64,000 nt of DNA from Agrostemma githago (Eukaryota; Streptophyta; Magnoliopsida; Caryophyllales; Caryophyllaceae). This document shows, piece after piece, positions 21,809-34,255 of this stretch. How positions within the stretch are numbered: position 1 is the first letter of the stretch; each line of letters opens with the position of its first letter. The notes beneath the pieces were generated by a model that searched no databases, had not been told where the DNA came from, and saw nothing but the letters and a program-made list of their open reading frames with translations. The DNA is taken from positions 17,606,976 to 17,670,975 of the forward strand of contig OY288251.1 of the NCBI GenBank assembly GCA_958450325.1. Direction: 5' to 3'. The translations under genes and the position numbers were made by a program.

Positions 21809-22530
21809 TCGGAAACTAGAACATGGCAGCCATTGGAAAGCTTATGGATTGGGTGTATACCCAACCGGATAAGCTCTAGATCAAATGGATCAATCAGGTC
21901 TATCTGAAGATTAAGGACTGGGACGACTATAATCCTAAACCGGGTGACAATTGGAACTGGAAGAGTATATGCCGAATCAAAGACAAACTAAAGGCAGGAT
22001 ATAGAGACAAGACATGGGCTGCTGCTCCGGCATATACGGTCAAGAGCGGGTATGAATGGCTTCGTACCTCGAGCAGCTTGAAAGATTGGACTAGCGTGGT
22101 TTGGAACAGTTGGAATATCCCCAAACACGCGATGACGGCCTGGATGGTCATGAACAGTGGCATAAAGACTAAGAGCAAATTAAGGCAATGGGGCTACATC
22201 GACGACGGTAGCTACTGCACATGTCAGGCCGGGGAAGAAACTATTGATCATATCTTCGTTGATTGTGATTATGCTAGGAAGACCCTCGATGCTATTCAAG
22301 CTTGGTATGGTCCGGTCTTGAGAATAGAAATGTTGCAGGTTCATGTGAAGGATATTAAGTGGAAAAAGAATGCAATGGTGATTGCTGCATTTTATTACCA
22401 TGTTTGGCAACAAAGAAACAAAGCGAGAGTTGAAGGCACTCTTCAATCTCCTGAGACGGTGGCGCATTACATCCAGAAGGAACTCAAGGATAGACTCCGT
22501 TTGATGATGTCGGGGGAAGAATTGAACTAG
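21809..22530 (+). pseudogene. LINE-2 ORF2 C-terminus with zinc-binding domain
   Basis: After the solo LTR the LINE-2 frame resumes (MAAIGKLMDWVYTQP ...) and ends at 22530. It contains the plant LINE zinc-binding reverse-transcriptase domain: WNIPKHAMTAWM, then CTCQAGEETIDHIFVDCDYA (CxC...H...C). In-frame stops occur close to the junction (TAG in GN*N near 21816 and in KL*IK near 21878). The rest is open, so this LINE is younger than LINE-1. Confidence 0.85.
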
Positions 22531-22721
22531 TTGTTTACTTCATGCCTTTATCCCTGATTTTTGTTATGTTTTAGTGCTCATGTTAAATGTGGGCTTTATG
22601 TGTTATCTTTTGGTCTTTTGGTTCCACTGCACCCTTGGATGCTCCTTGGATTAGAAGATAGATTGTACATGGATACGTTTTCTATATATATATATTACAC
22701 TTACATTTCACCAAAAAAAAA
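22531..22721 (+). other. LINE-2 3' untranslated region and A tail
   Basis: 190 bp of AT-rich sequence with a short TA-dinucleotide run (22684-22695) follow the stop codon and end in nine A residues. No independent gene is present. Confidence 0.75.
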
Positions 22722-23458
22722 TTCTGGATATGTTTGGACTACAGAGCCTAAAGAATTCTTCCCTGCAAGTATTAAGAACATAATATCAGTTAGAGATTAT
22801 TTGAAGGACCAATGTGGATCATTGGAAGAAACTCAAGTGAATGTGAACAAATGTTGTACAGGTATTAAGTTTCAGGTATCTAAAATGTACCTAATCCTTA
22901 GAAAACTTGTGAAGAAGTACTGGTGCTCGTATTTTTCTACTGATTTGTTCTGTCCCAGTCACAAAGTGATCACATCATTAGCCATACATAAGCAATTGGC
23001 TACTAATGATCAGTTTAAGAAGGGTTCCAGTTAGCAAATAGGTGTTGTTTGTGTCAACAGCAAGAGGAAAATGCAGCTCATTTGTTCTTCTCGTGTACAT
23101 TTGCAAAACAGATCTAGTTTTCTATTCTGAGATGGATAGGCTTGAACTATTTGAAGCCAGATTTTCCTCTAGCAATTGAATGGATGAATTGCCCCATAAA
23201 TAAGATGCACTTGAAGAATATTTGGTTGCGAGTTAGTACAGCACCCGCAGTTAGTCTTATATAGAAGGAAAGGAATAAGCGCCTCTTCATTAACAAAGAA
23301 TCACACCCGGATGCTATATTGGAGAACCTCAAGTTCATAGTTCATACAAGATTTTTGTGTAAAAAGGGACATCCTAAATACTTTAGGATATTAGACAAAA
23401 TGGCTTCAAATTGAGTTGTATAGTGTGATAGCTTTTTTGCAACATTGTAATTTCTTTC
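22722..23458 (+). mobile_element. LINE-1, third segment (3' end of ORF2)
   Basis: After the LINE-2 tail, LINE-1 coding resumes in an open run to 23034 and, after a frameshift, on to about 23420. The second part has the zinc-binding C-terminus (CLCQQQEENAAHLFFSC), ERNKRLF and a final stretch near RILDKMASN. Several in-frame stops are present. LARD-2 begins at 23459, in or near the LINE 3' untranslated region. Confidence 0.8.
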
Positions 23459-25353
23459 TGTAGACACCCAGATTTGGACCTGGTGGCTGCAGAAGTGCCC
23501 AACAAACACCCGATGTCGATCGGACTGCAACGCGACGCAGATTTGCTATGTTTTAGATAGTTTTTCTATAGAACGGATCATATAATTACTCGAAAAGATT
23601 AAATTAACATCAAGGCAGGCTTAGTCGTGTCATTACGGTCGCGTCGACACTAATTAGAGTCAATTCTGACACCGGGGCCCCGAATCGGTCCCGAAATATG
23701 CAAAGTCAAACCCGAGTCAACGCGTCGAGCCGAGCGAACCTCAGGACGCGCACCCGAAGCCCACCCGGTGCTCGACACGCTAGGGTTATGGGGAATCCTT
23801 AACCTCCAAGATAACCTAAGATATGCATCTTCTCCATTTTGGAAAGTTTTGATATCTAATCTTCAAAAACTTCGACAGCCTCACCTCAGGCGCCTAAAGA
23901 CTGTACTGCCTCACACCAGGAGCCTAAAGACTGAGCCGCATGACCCCGGGCATTCGTATGGGTGACGAGGACCGAAAACATCTATAAATAACCCCCTCGC
24001 CTCATTCATTCGACACACAATCACGAGTTCGTGCCTTCTTCTACACAACTCGTTCTTCCCTCTCTTTTCTCGCTAAGGGCTCGCACTCCGACACCCGAGG
24101 CCAACGATCAACTCGATCGTTGTTCCGATAAATCAAAATCGACGCTACTCCTCACCTTCGAGCACTCCACTCGATCCCGAGGTGCCTGTGATCGACTAGC
24201 TGCAGTCTAGTAGCGAAACTCTGCCGGATTAGCCGCAGAACCAGCCAATAGTAGCGGAGCTCTGCCGGAGTAGCCGCAGGAAGGGTCAACAGTAACGTAA
24301 CTCTGCCGAAATCACTGGGCAAGCTAGGAGGATCCGCCTTTGAAGTCGAGTCGTCACTAGGTTGTCATCTAAACAAAACTTTACATTCTCGTACTTTCTA
24401 TTATTATGCACTACGACAACACTAGATGTGGACACTAGGTCCACGAACAACTACTAAAACATGTAACGTCCCAATTTCAACCACAAACACTAAAACACAC
24501 TAAATAGACCCGAGTAATTTCGAGATCAGTTCTCAACTATCTATGCATCGTGTCCCGTTTAGTGTATACTCCGAGGGTGCAAGTCCTCACAATATGATTT
24601 ACTTACATTCGCATTTGCAGTTTTTCGTATGATTTATTGCGTTTATGACCTTATAATCGCATGCTAAATTACCTAACACGGAATTCAAAAAGTAAAATAA
24701 CTAAAACTGAACAAAATGATGGTCGGGTTCCGTATTAGTCCAGGTGCTCGCCTTATTAGGTTCGACGCATCTCTATTAATACCGAGCCGACGCATCTTAA
24801 GCAGAATATCAGGTAAGGTATACCACGAGAACGACTAATATCCTTATTATCGCGTTAAAAACTGACTTGCTAATACGTATAATACTAGTACTCTCTACTC
24901 TCCTACCTGCATCTTTTCATGGCCTGCCTGTCACGTGAAATCGCATGCAAAGAATGTAAACACAACTACTTTGATGACAATACTTACTTGTCCTTAAACA
25001 ACCGACATAGCGAAAGGAATAGGGTTTAAACAACAGATGTTACAGTACTTCCGCCACAACAAAAGAACTAGGTTATCAGCCCATCGATTGATTAGTGGAG
25101 GCGGCTATAGTGCGGGCGGGATTGGGTGTTGACATCTATCGGATGTTGGCTTCCCAATACGTACCCTCACCCCTTACTCAAAATCGACGGTTTCCGGATC
25201 TCCGAAACCATTGGCAATGAGAGTCATTCCGGGCATGGAGTGCCTAAGGGTAGAAGTCTTTATCTTTAGGTCCCGTGCCCCTCCCAACTTTGAGCCGGCA
25301 AGGGATCAAAGTTGACTTGAACGGTTTCCGAGTCCCCATAATTGACTGGGTGG
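23459..25353 (+). mobile_element. LARD-2 left LTR
   Basis: It is matched base by base, in reverse complement, by 42110-42890 and 54868-55370. It includes a TATA box (CTATAAATAA, about 23982-23991) and conserved blocks near its end (CCCGCCCGCACTA, CCTCACCCCTTACTC) shared with the LARD-1 LTRs. Similarity to the inverted copy stops at about 25353 (after GACTGGGTGGC). The last 300 or so bp of a full LTR and the primer-binding site therefore seem deleted, and no primer site is visible. Confidence 0.8.
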
Positions 25354-26494
25354 CTTACCCTAACCTACCCGTGTCTGCATCACGCATGAGTGTATGCATT
25401 CCTAGTTACATGTAGCGTGTTTGAAAAACCCAAATAAACCCTAAACCCTAAAAAAAGTTTTTTTTAGTGTCATCACCTTGGTCAAAGTAAAGCTCGTTAA
25501 CAAGTACCGTTAATACCACTGGAAATTCCGATCAATGGAATTAAAGTACCTCAAACGGTGACATTTTCTTTTCTTTTAAAAAAAAATGTTTTTATGCACA
25601 TACCGTTAACGCAACAGAAGCTTCAATTAATGATGTCAAGGAATCCAAAACGGTTACATTCTAGAAACACTTTTCACAATACGTCATCCTCCACTTTCAA
25701 ATGCTAGTTAATGCAACCGACAAACGTGGATCACTCATTTTGAAAGCTTTTTCTAGAAACACTATACACCACCTAAAATTCCTTAATAAGGATTTGGTCT
25801 CACTTTTCAAAGCACCATCATTAGACACCGCGCTCCACCACGAGCACCACGTCCACCGCAAGTATCGAACTAGCTAATTAATAGTAGTCTCAATAAAGGC
25901 ACCACGTCATCATTTTCAAAACCGGTTCCCCTAAAAACCGTGCTTCTTTTGTAAAAAAAACACCATTTACACTTTTGGTATCGTCGAATCTTCGATGCAC
26001 ATATAGCAACACACTTTCACGTCACAAATGATATCATTACGCCATCATCACCCCAATTTTACAAATCCTCCTTTTTGAAAAGACTTCCTTTGAAACAGCT
26101 CGATCATTACAAAAAATGCATCAAAACTCTTTGACCCTGAGCCGGGACCGCGATCAATTTCTTACATCATACAACCGTGTGATTAACTGTCTGTGCTAGT
26201 TACTAGGGTCACCTCTACCCGAGGTCTTACATTTTGGGTCGTCTCGACTAGAGAAAGTCCTCTTTTAAATCTCACCCCGAGATTTGGGTCAAGTCTTCTC
26301 GCTTAGGGACATAACTCCACTTAAGGCATCTCGCCGAACACACCAAGAGTTTAAAACACTTGAGTCCCTCAGCCAAAGACCGCAGCACTCGTAAATCAAA
26401 GGTCTTGTTTCCGTGTCGCTCAACTACAAGCCTCGCTTCAGTCTTTAAGCCGTCTGGTAGATCTATTCTCATTAATACCACCCATTCCGCAGTC
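25354..26494 (+). other. LARD-2 leader, no gene seen
   Basis: AT-rich untranslated sequence precedes gag. Two plant telomere-type units (CCCTAAA twice, about 25439-25452) occur, too few to be telomeric. Short direct repeats such as CCGTTAA(T/C)(A/G)C and CAAAACGG recur between 25500 and 25700. No coding frame is supported. Confidence 0.6.
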
Positions 26495-28135
26495 ATGTCA
26501 GGAGATTCAAGCGCAGACACAAGTAACCATAGTGGGAACAATGCCGAACAATCCGGGGATAACATCGTAGGAACCCTAGCCAACATGATCCGAGACCTAC
26601 AGGCCACCATCATTACCATGAACGCATCCGTAAACAACATCGATTCCCGCCTAGGCCACTTGGAAGATAAGGCCTCTGACGAACACCATAACCGGATCCT
26701 CAACGAGGTCCTTTTAACCTCCACGCCGCTAGGCGGTGCTCCTGCCGGAGTCACCCTGAATGACCCCGTTACACCACCTCAAGACCACATCCTACAGTTT
26801 GCCACGAGTCGCATAGAATTCCTTGAAAACCAAATGCGCCTAAACCAAGGCTACAATGCCCATCTCGAAAATCACCAAAAGTTTGAAATGGTGAACAACC
26901 AGCTACCAGAAAACTTTTCCTTAGTCGACATACCGAAGTTCAAAGGAACTGAGGACCCCCTCAATCATATCCGGGCCTTTAAGGATTACATGGCCATTAA
27001 GGAGGTCAAACCCAGCCTTTTCGCTAGGATATTCCCATCCCCTTTAGACAATAACCCACGATGCTAGTTTTATTCCCTCGACCCTAAAAACATACCCACC
27101 TGGGATGACATCTCCATAGAATTCGCAAAACAATACGCAGATAATTCCGAAACACAAGTTAACATTCGAAGCTTCGAGGTCCTTTCCCAAAACGAGAAGG
27201 AAGGCTTCTCCGAATTTCAGACTAGGAGGAGAAAGGTTAGCACCCAGCTAGTAAACCGTCCGGACGAAGCTACTTTAGTAGAAAAATTCATCGATAACCT
27301 CAGACCCGCTTATGCCTCTCACCTTAGGTACCAAAATATCCACACCTTCAAGAAGCTATCTACCTTAGCAATATGCCTAGAAGACGATATGAGGAAGGGA
27401 GTATTCTCCAAAATAATGGGGAAAGGTTATCAAGGTCCAACTACATCCACAGGAACCCGCTCTTACGGGTCATCCGGAAATAACAAAACCAAAGAAGTAC
27501 ACCTAGTCGAACCAACCACCCGGGGAAGAACAAACTTTACCCCTAGAACAGTCTCCAAACTAGGTATCACATACGCCGATGCTCTGAAAAGGTTAACCGA
27601 GCAAGGGAAGCTTGAACCCATAGGCCCTACCCCAGAACCATCCGCGGCCAGAAAAGGAAAGTCGTGGGATGCCAATAAGTATTGCCATTACCACCGTGGC
27701 AATGGGCATGATACCGAATCTTGCTTTCGACTCAAACATGTTATACAAGACATGATCGAAAACGGAACGATTCCTCTCCCTCGACCCGAGAAACCAAACA
27801 ATACCATAAACCCCTTTAGCATTCACGCTATCTTTGACGACACCATCGATTGTTCCCACCTCGACCCTATAGAGAAGAATGTCCTGAATATCGAGGAAGA
27901 TCCCGACAACCTGCGAGCGCCCGCCAAGATGAGTAAAATCTGTGTCCGAGTCAGAGTCAAGTTTTCTTTTTCGCATCAAGTCAAGAGGTACGAGGGGACC
28001 TGTCCTCCACCTCCCCAAAACCAATGTCTCGGGCACGTAGCCAGCTTATTACTATCAATAAAAAGAAATAAACTTTTCTTCCTTTATAATGCGCCTCAAC
28101 AATCGCTTGATTTAATAATGCACTTTCTTGCTTAA
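26495..28135 (+). pseudogene. gag: LARD-2 gag with one internal stop
   Basis: One reading frame from the ATG at 26495 (MSGDSSADTSN) to 28135, about 546 codons, is broken only by a TAG at 27065-27067. The LARD-1 homologue has tryptophan near this point (SWYYRL against C*FYSL). Features: a likely N-terminal coiled coil, a gag domain (FKGTEDPLNHIRAF ... LVEKFIDNLRPAYASHLRY, residues about 150-295), a basic linker, and a zinc finger YCHYHRGNGHDTESC (about 395-410) of the type seen in Tat-lineage gag. The frame stays open for 325 codons after the stop, so the nonsense change looks recent. Confidence 0.85.
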
Positions 28136-30451
28136 AACTCGGTACAATGCCATTTATCGATAACAATCAAACATACCTCGAAACAACGAGGAAGTACGAG
28201 AACTGAGATCCTGTGTTCGTTTCTTTTACCTATTCCATATCTGGTATAGAAAGCCACAAACTGTCCATTAGAACGAGCATTCCCGAATCCTATGACGAAT
28301 CTAGATAGTCTCTTAGCTTGTAATTTAAGACGGAACGCAAACCCATTTCCCACAATAAATTTCCCTCAAATAAAGACCGACCAATTCCTACCATAAGTGC
28401 TAGTCTGACAAAAAGAAAAAGAAGTCTGAAATGGCCAAAAGGAGCCAAAGAAAAAAATGAAACCAAGGCCAAACTAAACCAGCCCAATTCAATGATCAAG
28501 ACCAAAACTCAACGGTCAAAATGAAACTCCCAATCATTCAACTCGACTTCAAATGCAAAGTCCAAACAAAAAGCAAAAAAAAGAAAAAGAAAAAGAAAAA
28601 TGAACAGACCAGTCAACTACCACCCAAATACTCGCCTCCCTACATTACAACCCTTAAGACCTTCCCGAGACACTTGTTAGGAGACAGTCCAGAATTTGGA
28701 GGATTCAAGCTCAATAGGATAATCCCAACCGTAAGGGCTAGACGTGAAAATCAGATCCCACGTAATTTACATCCCACCCGATTGAAGTCTGAGTCATTTT
28801 TACTCATCTTCCCATTTCCTACCACATTACGAAACCTTACCCCATAGACCTAACTCCACAAAAACCAAGCTCCAGATTTTGATCTATCGAAACCACTTAC
28901 TACCTAGCTCCACATTCCTAAATCATCCAAGCCAGTCACCCTAACCCAAACATGGTTTCTCGGTAATTGTTACTTTCAAGAGGTCACACCCAATCACTCC
29001 ACCTTAGTTCTTCAACTAGGGTGAATACACTCCAAGCATCTCACATCGATAATTGGCATAACGAGTCTAAATCAAAATCACTCACATTTTGAAAAGAACT
29101 ACGAACATGGTTTGATTCCTTCCAAACGCGGATAAGTAGGCAACCCTTGCAAGGGTACAACCAACAAAAATAACAAAATCGATTACTCGATTCACGTGCA
29201 AATCGAAAACTCCCCCCGTGTTCATGTTAACGAGTGATTTAAATGACAAAGCACAAATGACGAGCCGAGGACGGAGTGAAAACCCGAAAGGACGCACCAG
29301 GCAAAATAAAGAATCGAGTTGCGAGCCGTAAAAAAAAAAAGCAAAAAAAAAATCAAGCCTTTGTCGAGGCCCTTTACATCAAACATCCAAAATCCGGCTA
29401 CCCCGGGAAACGACAATGCGTCAATTAAAACCCCACAAAAACTAGTACTAATACACCACATAATATCAATTAATACAACATAGTACTAAACGATTGGGCT
29501 CTACCGGTCCAAATTTTCCTTTCCCTTGCCATTCGGGTGTGCTTGCTCGGGTCTTTCACCATCGACTCCTCATAACGCAAGCTTCCACTGCCTTAGTCAA
29601 AAACGAGCCCAACCAATCCCACTTCCCCTTCTCACTCACATTTTCAATATGAATCTTGTCGGTCTCGGCCTGTTTAGATGAACTGACGAATACTAGGATC
29701 GGTAACGCCGTCTTTGGTCGGTCACTTAGCAACATTAGCCCAAATAGCTTCCTTATTCTGTAGTACAATCATGTCCACAATCTTTAACCTTTCTCTCACA
29801 TCCGACAACCCCGAACGTCAGGAACGACCTCCTAAAGTCACGAAACCCCTTCCCAAAAGCCAAAATGCCCGCGCAAGAATAACAGGTCCACGTGGATATC
29901 ACATTTCACCCGTCGGACCCACCGGACTTAGACGTCTTTTCATTTTTTTAGGGAGGATAAACTACCCCACCTAGGTGTGTTGTAGCCTTTTAAAAGGTTA
30001 TTGTCAAGTCGCGTTTGTAGCCTAATAAGGCAATGTTATGAGTATGCAAAAAGTGGTCTAACTTTTTTCCAAAAATCGCCTGGATTTTAACTTCGACCTC
30101 GTTATGAATGTCAAAACAACTACACTCATCTCCTAATACAGTCGGTCAGAACACGTTAATGTTTTACATCTCACCCGTGTCAAGTTAAACATTTTAATCG
30201 ACGTACCATCTGATCCGATTCCCGGCTCAAACTAACGCATTTCAAAACATTCGAAAAGAACTGTTTTCGTACTCCCATGCAACACCAATGCATCCTAAGC
30301 TAAAATCAAATCGCAAATAAATGAACGCAAAGCGATTACTTGTCAATTTAGATAAACATTTCACCAAATGAAAATACAAGACTAATCCAAATCAAATACT
30401 AAAAATCTCAAGAGAATATACAAAATACACAAATCCATAAACAAATCGAGG
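28136..30451 (+). other. LARD-2 region between gag and antisense exons, no gene
   Basis: About 2.3 kb without supported coding sequence. Bases 28330-29180 resemble LARD-1 12450-11460 in reverse complement (blocks such as CCCATTTCCCACAATAAA and TAGCTCCACATT), so this is conserved 3' untranslated sequence of both families. A-rich runs occur at 28568-28602 and 29328-29352. The conservation is noted as a finding. Confidence 0.6.
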
Positions 30452-31136
30452 CTAGGGAGGACCCCCAGAAGCCGCGCCAATGGCTATCACGACCTCAGAA
30501 ATGTCGTCATCGAAACCTAGATCCTCTAGATCCAGAAGAGGAGACTCATCCATCCCCGACAGCATGTCTAGGGTAACTGTCTCGGGAACTTCTCCAACCT
30601 CCTCAGTAACACTCGTAGCATGACCGTAGCCTCAGCCTCAACCTCTTTTTCGCGCTCAACCCGATGCCTAGCCTCACCCTGCGCGGAGGACTCGCCCTGA
30701 GACCGAGCCAGCCGTTCCTTAAGTTGAGCAATCTCGTCGGCCCGAGATTGCAGGAGCTGTCGCGCCTCAGCCGCTTCCGCCTCAAGTTCGGTCACTCGAG
30801 TCTCCAGCTGCCCCGCCATATCAGGGGTATCCTGCAAACATAACCCGCACTTGAGGAAACATACAAACAATCTAAGAGCCAACCTTAGGTACACACACTT
30901 ACCGATTGAGATCTCAAAGTGTCACGTGAGACCCTCGAGGCATAGACCCTGAAGCAGTTGCAGCCTGCCACAACCGCTGATGGCAAACCGACAAAATCTG
31001 AAAAACAAAACCGAACAATTTAGTCACACAAAGCCTAACCCTCAAGAGCCGAGCTCAAGGCTACCCCAACAACATCGACTCTAAGCAGCATCAAAGGGTA
31101 GTCTGGGGGCTGAACAACATCAGTCGGATCGGTCTG
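30452..31136 (-). pseudogene. LARD-2 antisense gene, exons b, c and d
   Basis: On the minus strand three coding blocks are separated by splice-like signals: exon b about 31136-31040 (QTDPTDVVQPPDY), exon c 30997-30903 (VVAGCNCFRVYASRV), exon d 30831-30452. Exon c ends at GTAAGT and exon d follows TTTGCAG (71-base intron). Exon b to c would need a 42-base intron ending TTTTTCAG, shorter than normal plant introns. All joins keep frame. Exon d starts with a heptad-rich coiled coil (AEAAEARQLLQSRADE) and ends in an acidic tail in a frame shifted by one base near 30620. The function is unknown. It runs opposite to gag and lies in the 3' part, as do antisense ORFs reported in Tat-lineage elements. 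Confidence 0.6.
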
Positions 31137-31218
31137 CTGAAGGAAAAGCGAACCGTTCAGAACGAAAGCAAACACTAAACCATAGAAAAAAACAAACGAT
31201 AAAACCAAAACCGACATT

Positions 31219-31223
31219 TCAAC
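31219..31223. repeat. Target site duplication of the copia element, left copy (TCAAC)
   Basis: The same five bases follow the right LTR at 40451-40455. They lie in the predicted intron between exons a and b of the LARD-2 antisense gene. Confidence 0.9.
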
Positions 31224-32539
31224 TGTTGGAGCGAGTGTCCTCCACAATAGTGCATTGATATATTAAATCTCATGAGCGGAATATATTTGGGATAATTAGT
31301 ACATTGATACTCCACGTCAGTTGATTAACGTAAATCGGTAACGCTCAGCTGACTAGAGTTAGACGTTACTGTCGTATGACGGCGGTGATCAGCTGATCCC
31401 TTTTGGTCACACCTTTAGGATGAGACCCAAATAGAAGACTAATTATTTGTATCTGATACAGCTAATTAGTTCCTTGCGTATATAGTGATATATGCATGGT
31501 AACGAGAGTTATATATTGGAGATAGAGTTTGGAACTCTGTCCGATTAAGTTTATTAGTCTATTATACGATAATTGACTGAATAAATTTTACGTCTTATTT
31601 TAATACGATTAAATAAGACCTAATTTGGTATTTAAACGTTAATTACTAAATTAGTTGAGGTTTTGTATGCTTTTATGGATAGTGGTAATTAGCCGTTAAT
31701 ATATTTACAAGGAGTTGTAAGTTTAGCTAATTGATTATTATTATTAATATGGGACCTATTATATATAGATATAATAGTAATATACTACTTAAGGAGTTAA
31801 GTGTATATTATTTGATGTGATCAATTATGGAGATAATTGATCATGTCACACATTGCATTTGTATGACAAATGACAATAAATAAGGACCCATTTTTATGTA
31901 CATGTGTGTGTGACACACTAGTAAATATAATGACAAATGTGGTTGTTCTTATTTTACTACATACATAAATAATAGTAATAATGACACTAGACACATGACA
32001 TAAGCATGCAAATAAAATTAAAAGCTAATTGGTCTTCCCATGTGGGGTGGCCGGTTTTGGGGAGCTAAAAAGGGGACTATTTGTTCACTTATTTACTCCA
32101 TCCCATCATCATTCATGCATGTGCATTTTTTTGAGCTTTTACCTCATCTCTCAAAAACTCTCTCTAAATACTAGTATTCATCTTTTACTAGAGTAGTAAT
32201 AGATTAATAATATTAGTATTGTTTTATCACTACTATTATCTAGTTAATAATACTAGTGATTATTTGGGTTGATTCTTGGTGCAACTTGAAGGAGATCTTC
32301 TACTTTGAAGATTCAAGGTTTTGGAGGATCATCCATACTATTATTAGCTCAAGAACAATAAGAAAAGTAGTTTTCTTGTTGTGCCCAATATTTCCTCATT
32401 GTTCATGTAAGGAAATCTCTTCATATATCTAGTTTTTGTCATTTGATGTCATGCATGTAACTAGATCTTTATATACTAAATTAACAAGTAATTTGGTAAC
32501 TAATTAGAGGAGTCTAATTAGTGGGTTTCGAACCCTTCA
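31224..32539 (+). mobile_element. Copia 5' LTR
   Basis: Starts TGTTGGAGCG and ends ACCCTTCA. It contains a TA-rich patch TTATATATAGATATAAT near 31750, a possible TATA region. No ORF. Confidence 0.95.
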
Positions 32540-32541
32540 AG

Positions 32542-32553
32542 TGGTATCAGAGC
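32542..32553 (+). promoter_or_regulatory. Copia primer-binding site
   Basis: TGGTATCAGAGC, two bases after the 5' LTR, complementary to the initiator tRNA-Met end. Confidence 0.9.
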
Positions 32554-34255
32554 TTTGTTGTTGAATGCATGTCGATTTTTGACATTTTTTCCGGGTTATA
32601 TGATAACTTTGGAAAAACCGAAAATTGTGTGTAAAATGGGTTTCACACGAAATTTTTGGGTACATGCATACCTAATGACCTCAAAATGGTTGTGGTCGAG
32701 TTTGGTAATTTTTGGAATTTATTTGCTAATTTATAATCATTTATGCCTTAAAAACCGAGTTTTTATGCCTATTTGACGTTAAAAGTTAACTAAAAATAGT
32801 TGCATGTTGTTTTTGGGCATGTTTTTTTTGGTGTACATATCTTCATATGTTGATGGACATATGTGTAAATTTTTGAAATTTATTTTGTCCTTTTGGGATG
32901 TTTATTGTTTTTTATGAGATAAGAATCGATAAACATGCATTTATTTGTTCCTATTTTATTCTAGAATATTTGTGGACAAGTTTTTGTTTTGGAGTTCCTG
33001 GAAATGTTCCAGAATGAACAAAATTATTCATTTTTAATTTTGGACGTTTTATGATTTAATTTGAATTTATTTCATAAAATTGACCATTTACCGATTAAAT
33101 TAGCAAATAAAATCAATTCAAACTAATTTTTATTTTTCAAATTGGTGGAGACTAATTCTTGAAATTCCAAATTGGTTTGGAAAATTAGTTTGAGCTTAAT
33201 TGAGAATTAAGTGTTGATTAATGATTTTTAATGGTTAAAAATCAATAAATTCCATAAAACCGAGCTAGGATGAACTTGATAAATTATGGGGCGATTTTGG
33301 CATGATTTTTACAGCATTTTATTTATTTTAATGTTGTTGAATGAATGAATGTCATTTATTGTTTATTTTGCAAGATTGTACCTAGTATGGCCTAGTCTTT
33401 TAATCGGTATTACCCGTAATGTAAGGGAATATCGATTTGGTTGTAATTAATTGCGATCTCGTATCGCCCGTTTGTAATAATTAATAGTTTTATTCATACA
33501 AATGTATAATAGGAAATGCTATGTATCATTTGTATTTTATTATTATGAAGACGGAGATTACACAAGACGGTGGACAAAAGACGGTGCCTTTTGGTGGTGT
33601 TCCATTGAAGAGGCCAGGGACCAAGGAGTTGGTTTCCGATTTTGTAATAGTCTAGTTAATTAGATTAGCTAGATGGCCATACTAGGATTTATTTGTTTGA
33701 TGCTTGCTTTATTTTCGCTCATGCCAAAATCGCCAATCAAGCATTTTATTCGTCGATTGTCAATTCACCAATTTACGTAATCACCAACTTAGTTCACTTA
33801 TAAATGATTAGTAACCTAATATTGACAAGACCTCTCACATGCATCGAAAGAATTGAGATTTAGCCTTACCAATTAAAGCACCTATGAACCCCTTGTTCAT
33901 TAGGGCAACCACAACGTGGACCCTTTTTACCTAGGGTAAATAGGGTGATAAGATCACATGCCAAGATTGGGTTGGACTCAACGAAATAAAAGTTATTTCG
34001 GGACTAGGAGATGGATTTGGTTGAAATCCGTCGACCGAGAGTTCTAGGGTAGAATTAGTCAAGTAATGACTTACCGTTTTTACATAAGGATTGCATGCGA
34101 TGTTAGTTCTTATCTAGATACGGGTCTTGGAATCGCATATATAATTTCGTGAGGGGTCATTATATGAGTGACTTGTTAAAATTGTTTTACAAGTAAATTA
34201 TATAACAATGAATGTTAATATTTCCTGAACTTTGTTGTAGTGTTTATAATTCGCT
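32554..34255 (+). other. Copia leader, 1.7 kb, no gene
   Basis: The gap between primer site and gag-pol start is unusually long. It is AT-rich and holds many short ORFs and upstream ATGs, none convincing. A splice-like acceptor (TTTGTTGTAG, ending about 34241) lies just before the coding start, so the leader may contain an intron in the mRNA. Confidence 0.6.

Larger units (their letters stand above)
19724..22721 (+). mobile_element. LINE-2, 5'-truncated, nested in LINE-1
   Basis: At about 19724 the protein changes from LINE-1 thumb sequence to a different LINE reverse transcriptase, in the middle of the catalytic region. It ends in a 3' untranslated region with a short A tract (22713-22721, preceded by TTTCACC), after which LINE-1 coding sequence resumes. 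5' truncation with a 3' A tail and an imperfect flanking duplication of about 17 bp is the signature of target-primed reverse transcription. A solo LTR (20246-21803) interrupts it. Confidence 0.85.

Noticed and set aside
25436..25452. Plant telomere repeat units (CCCTAAA)
   Set aside because: Only two units in an element leader; too short for telomeric DNA. At most a telo-box-like motif.
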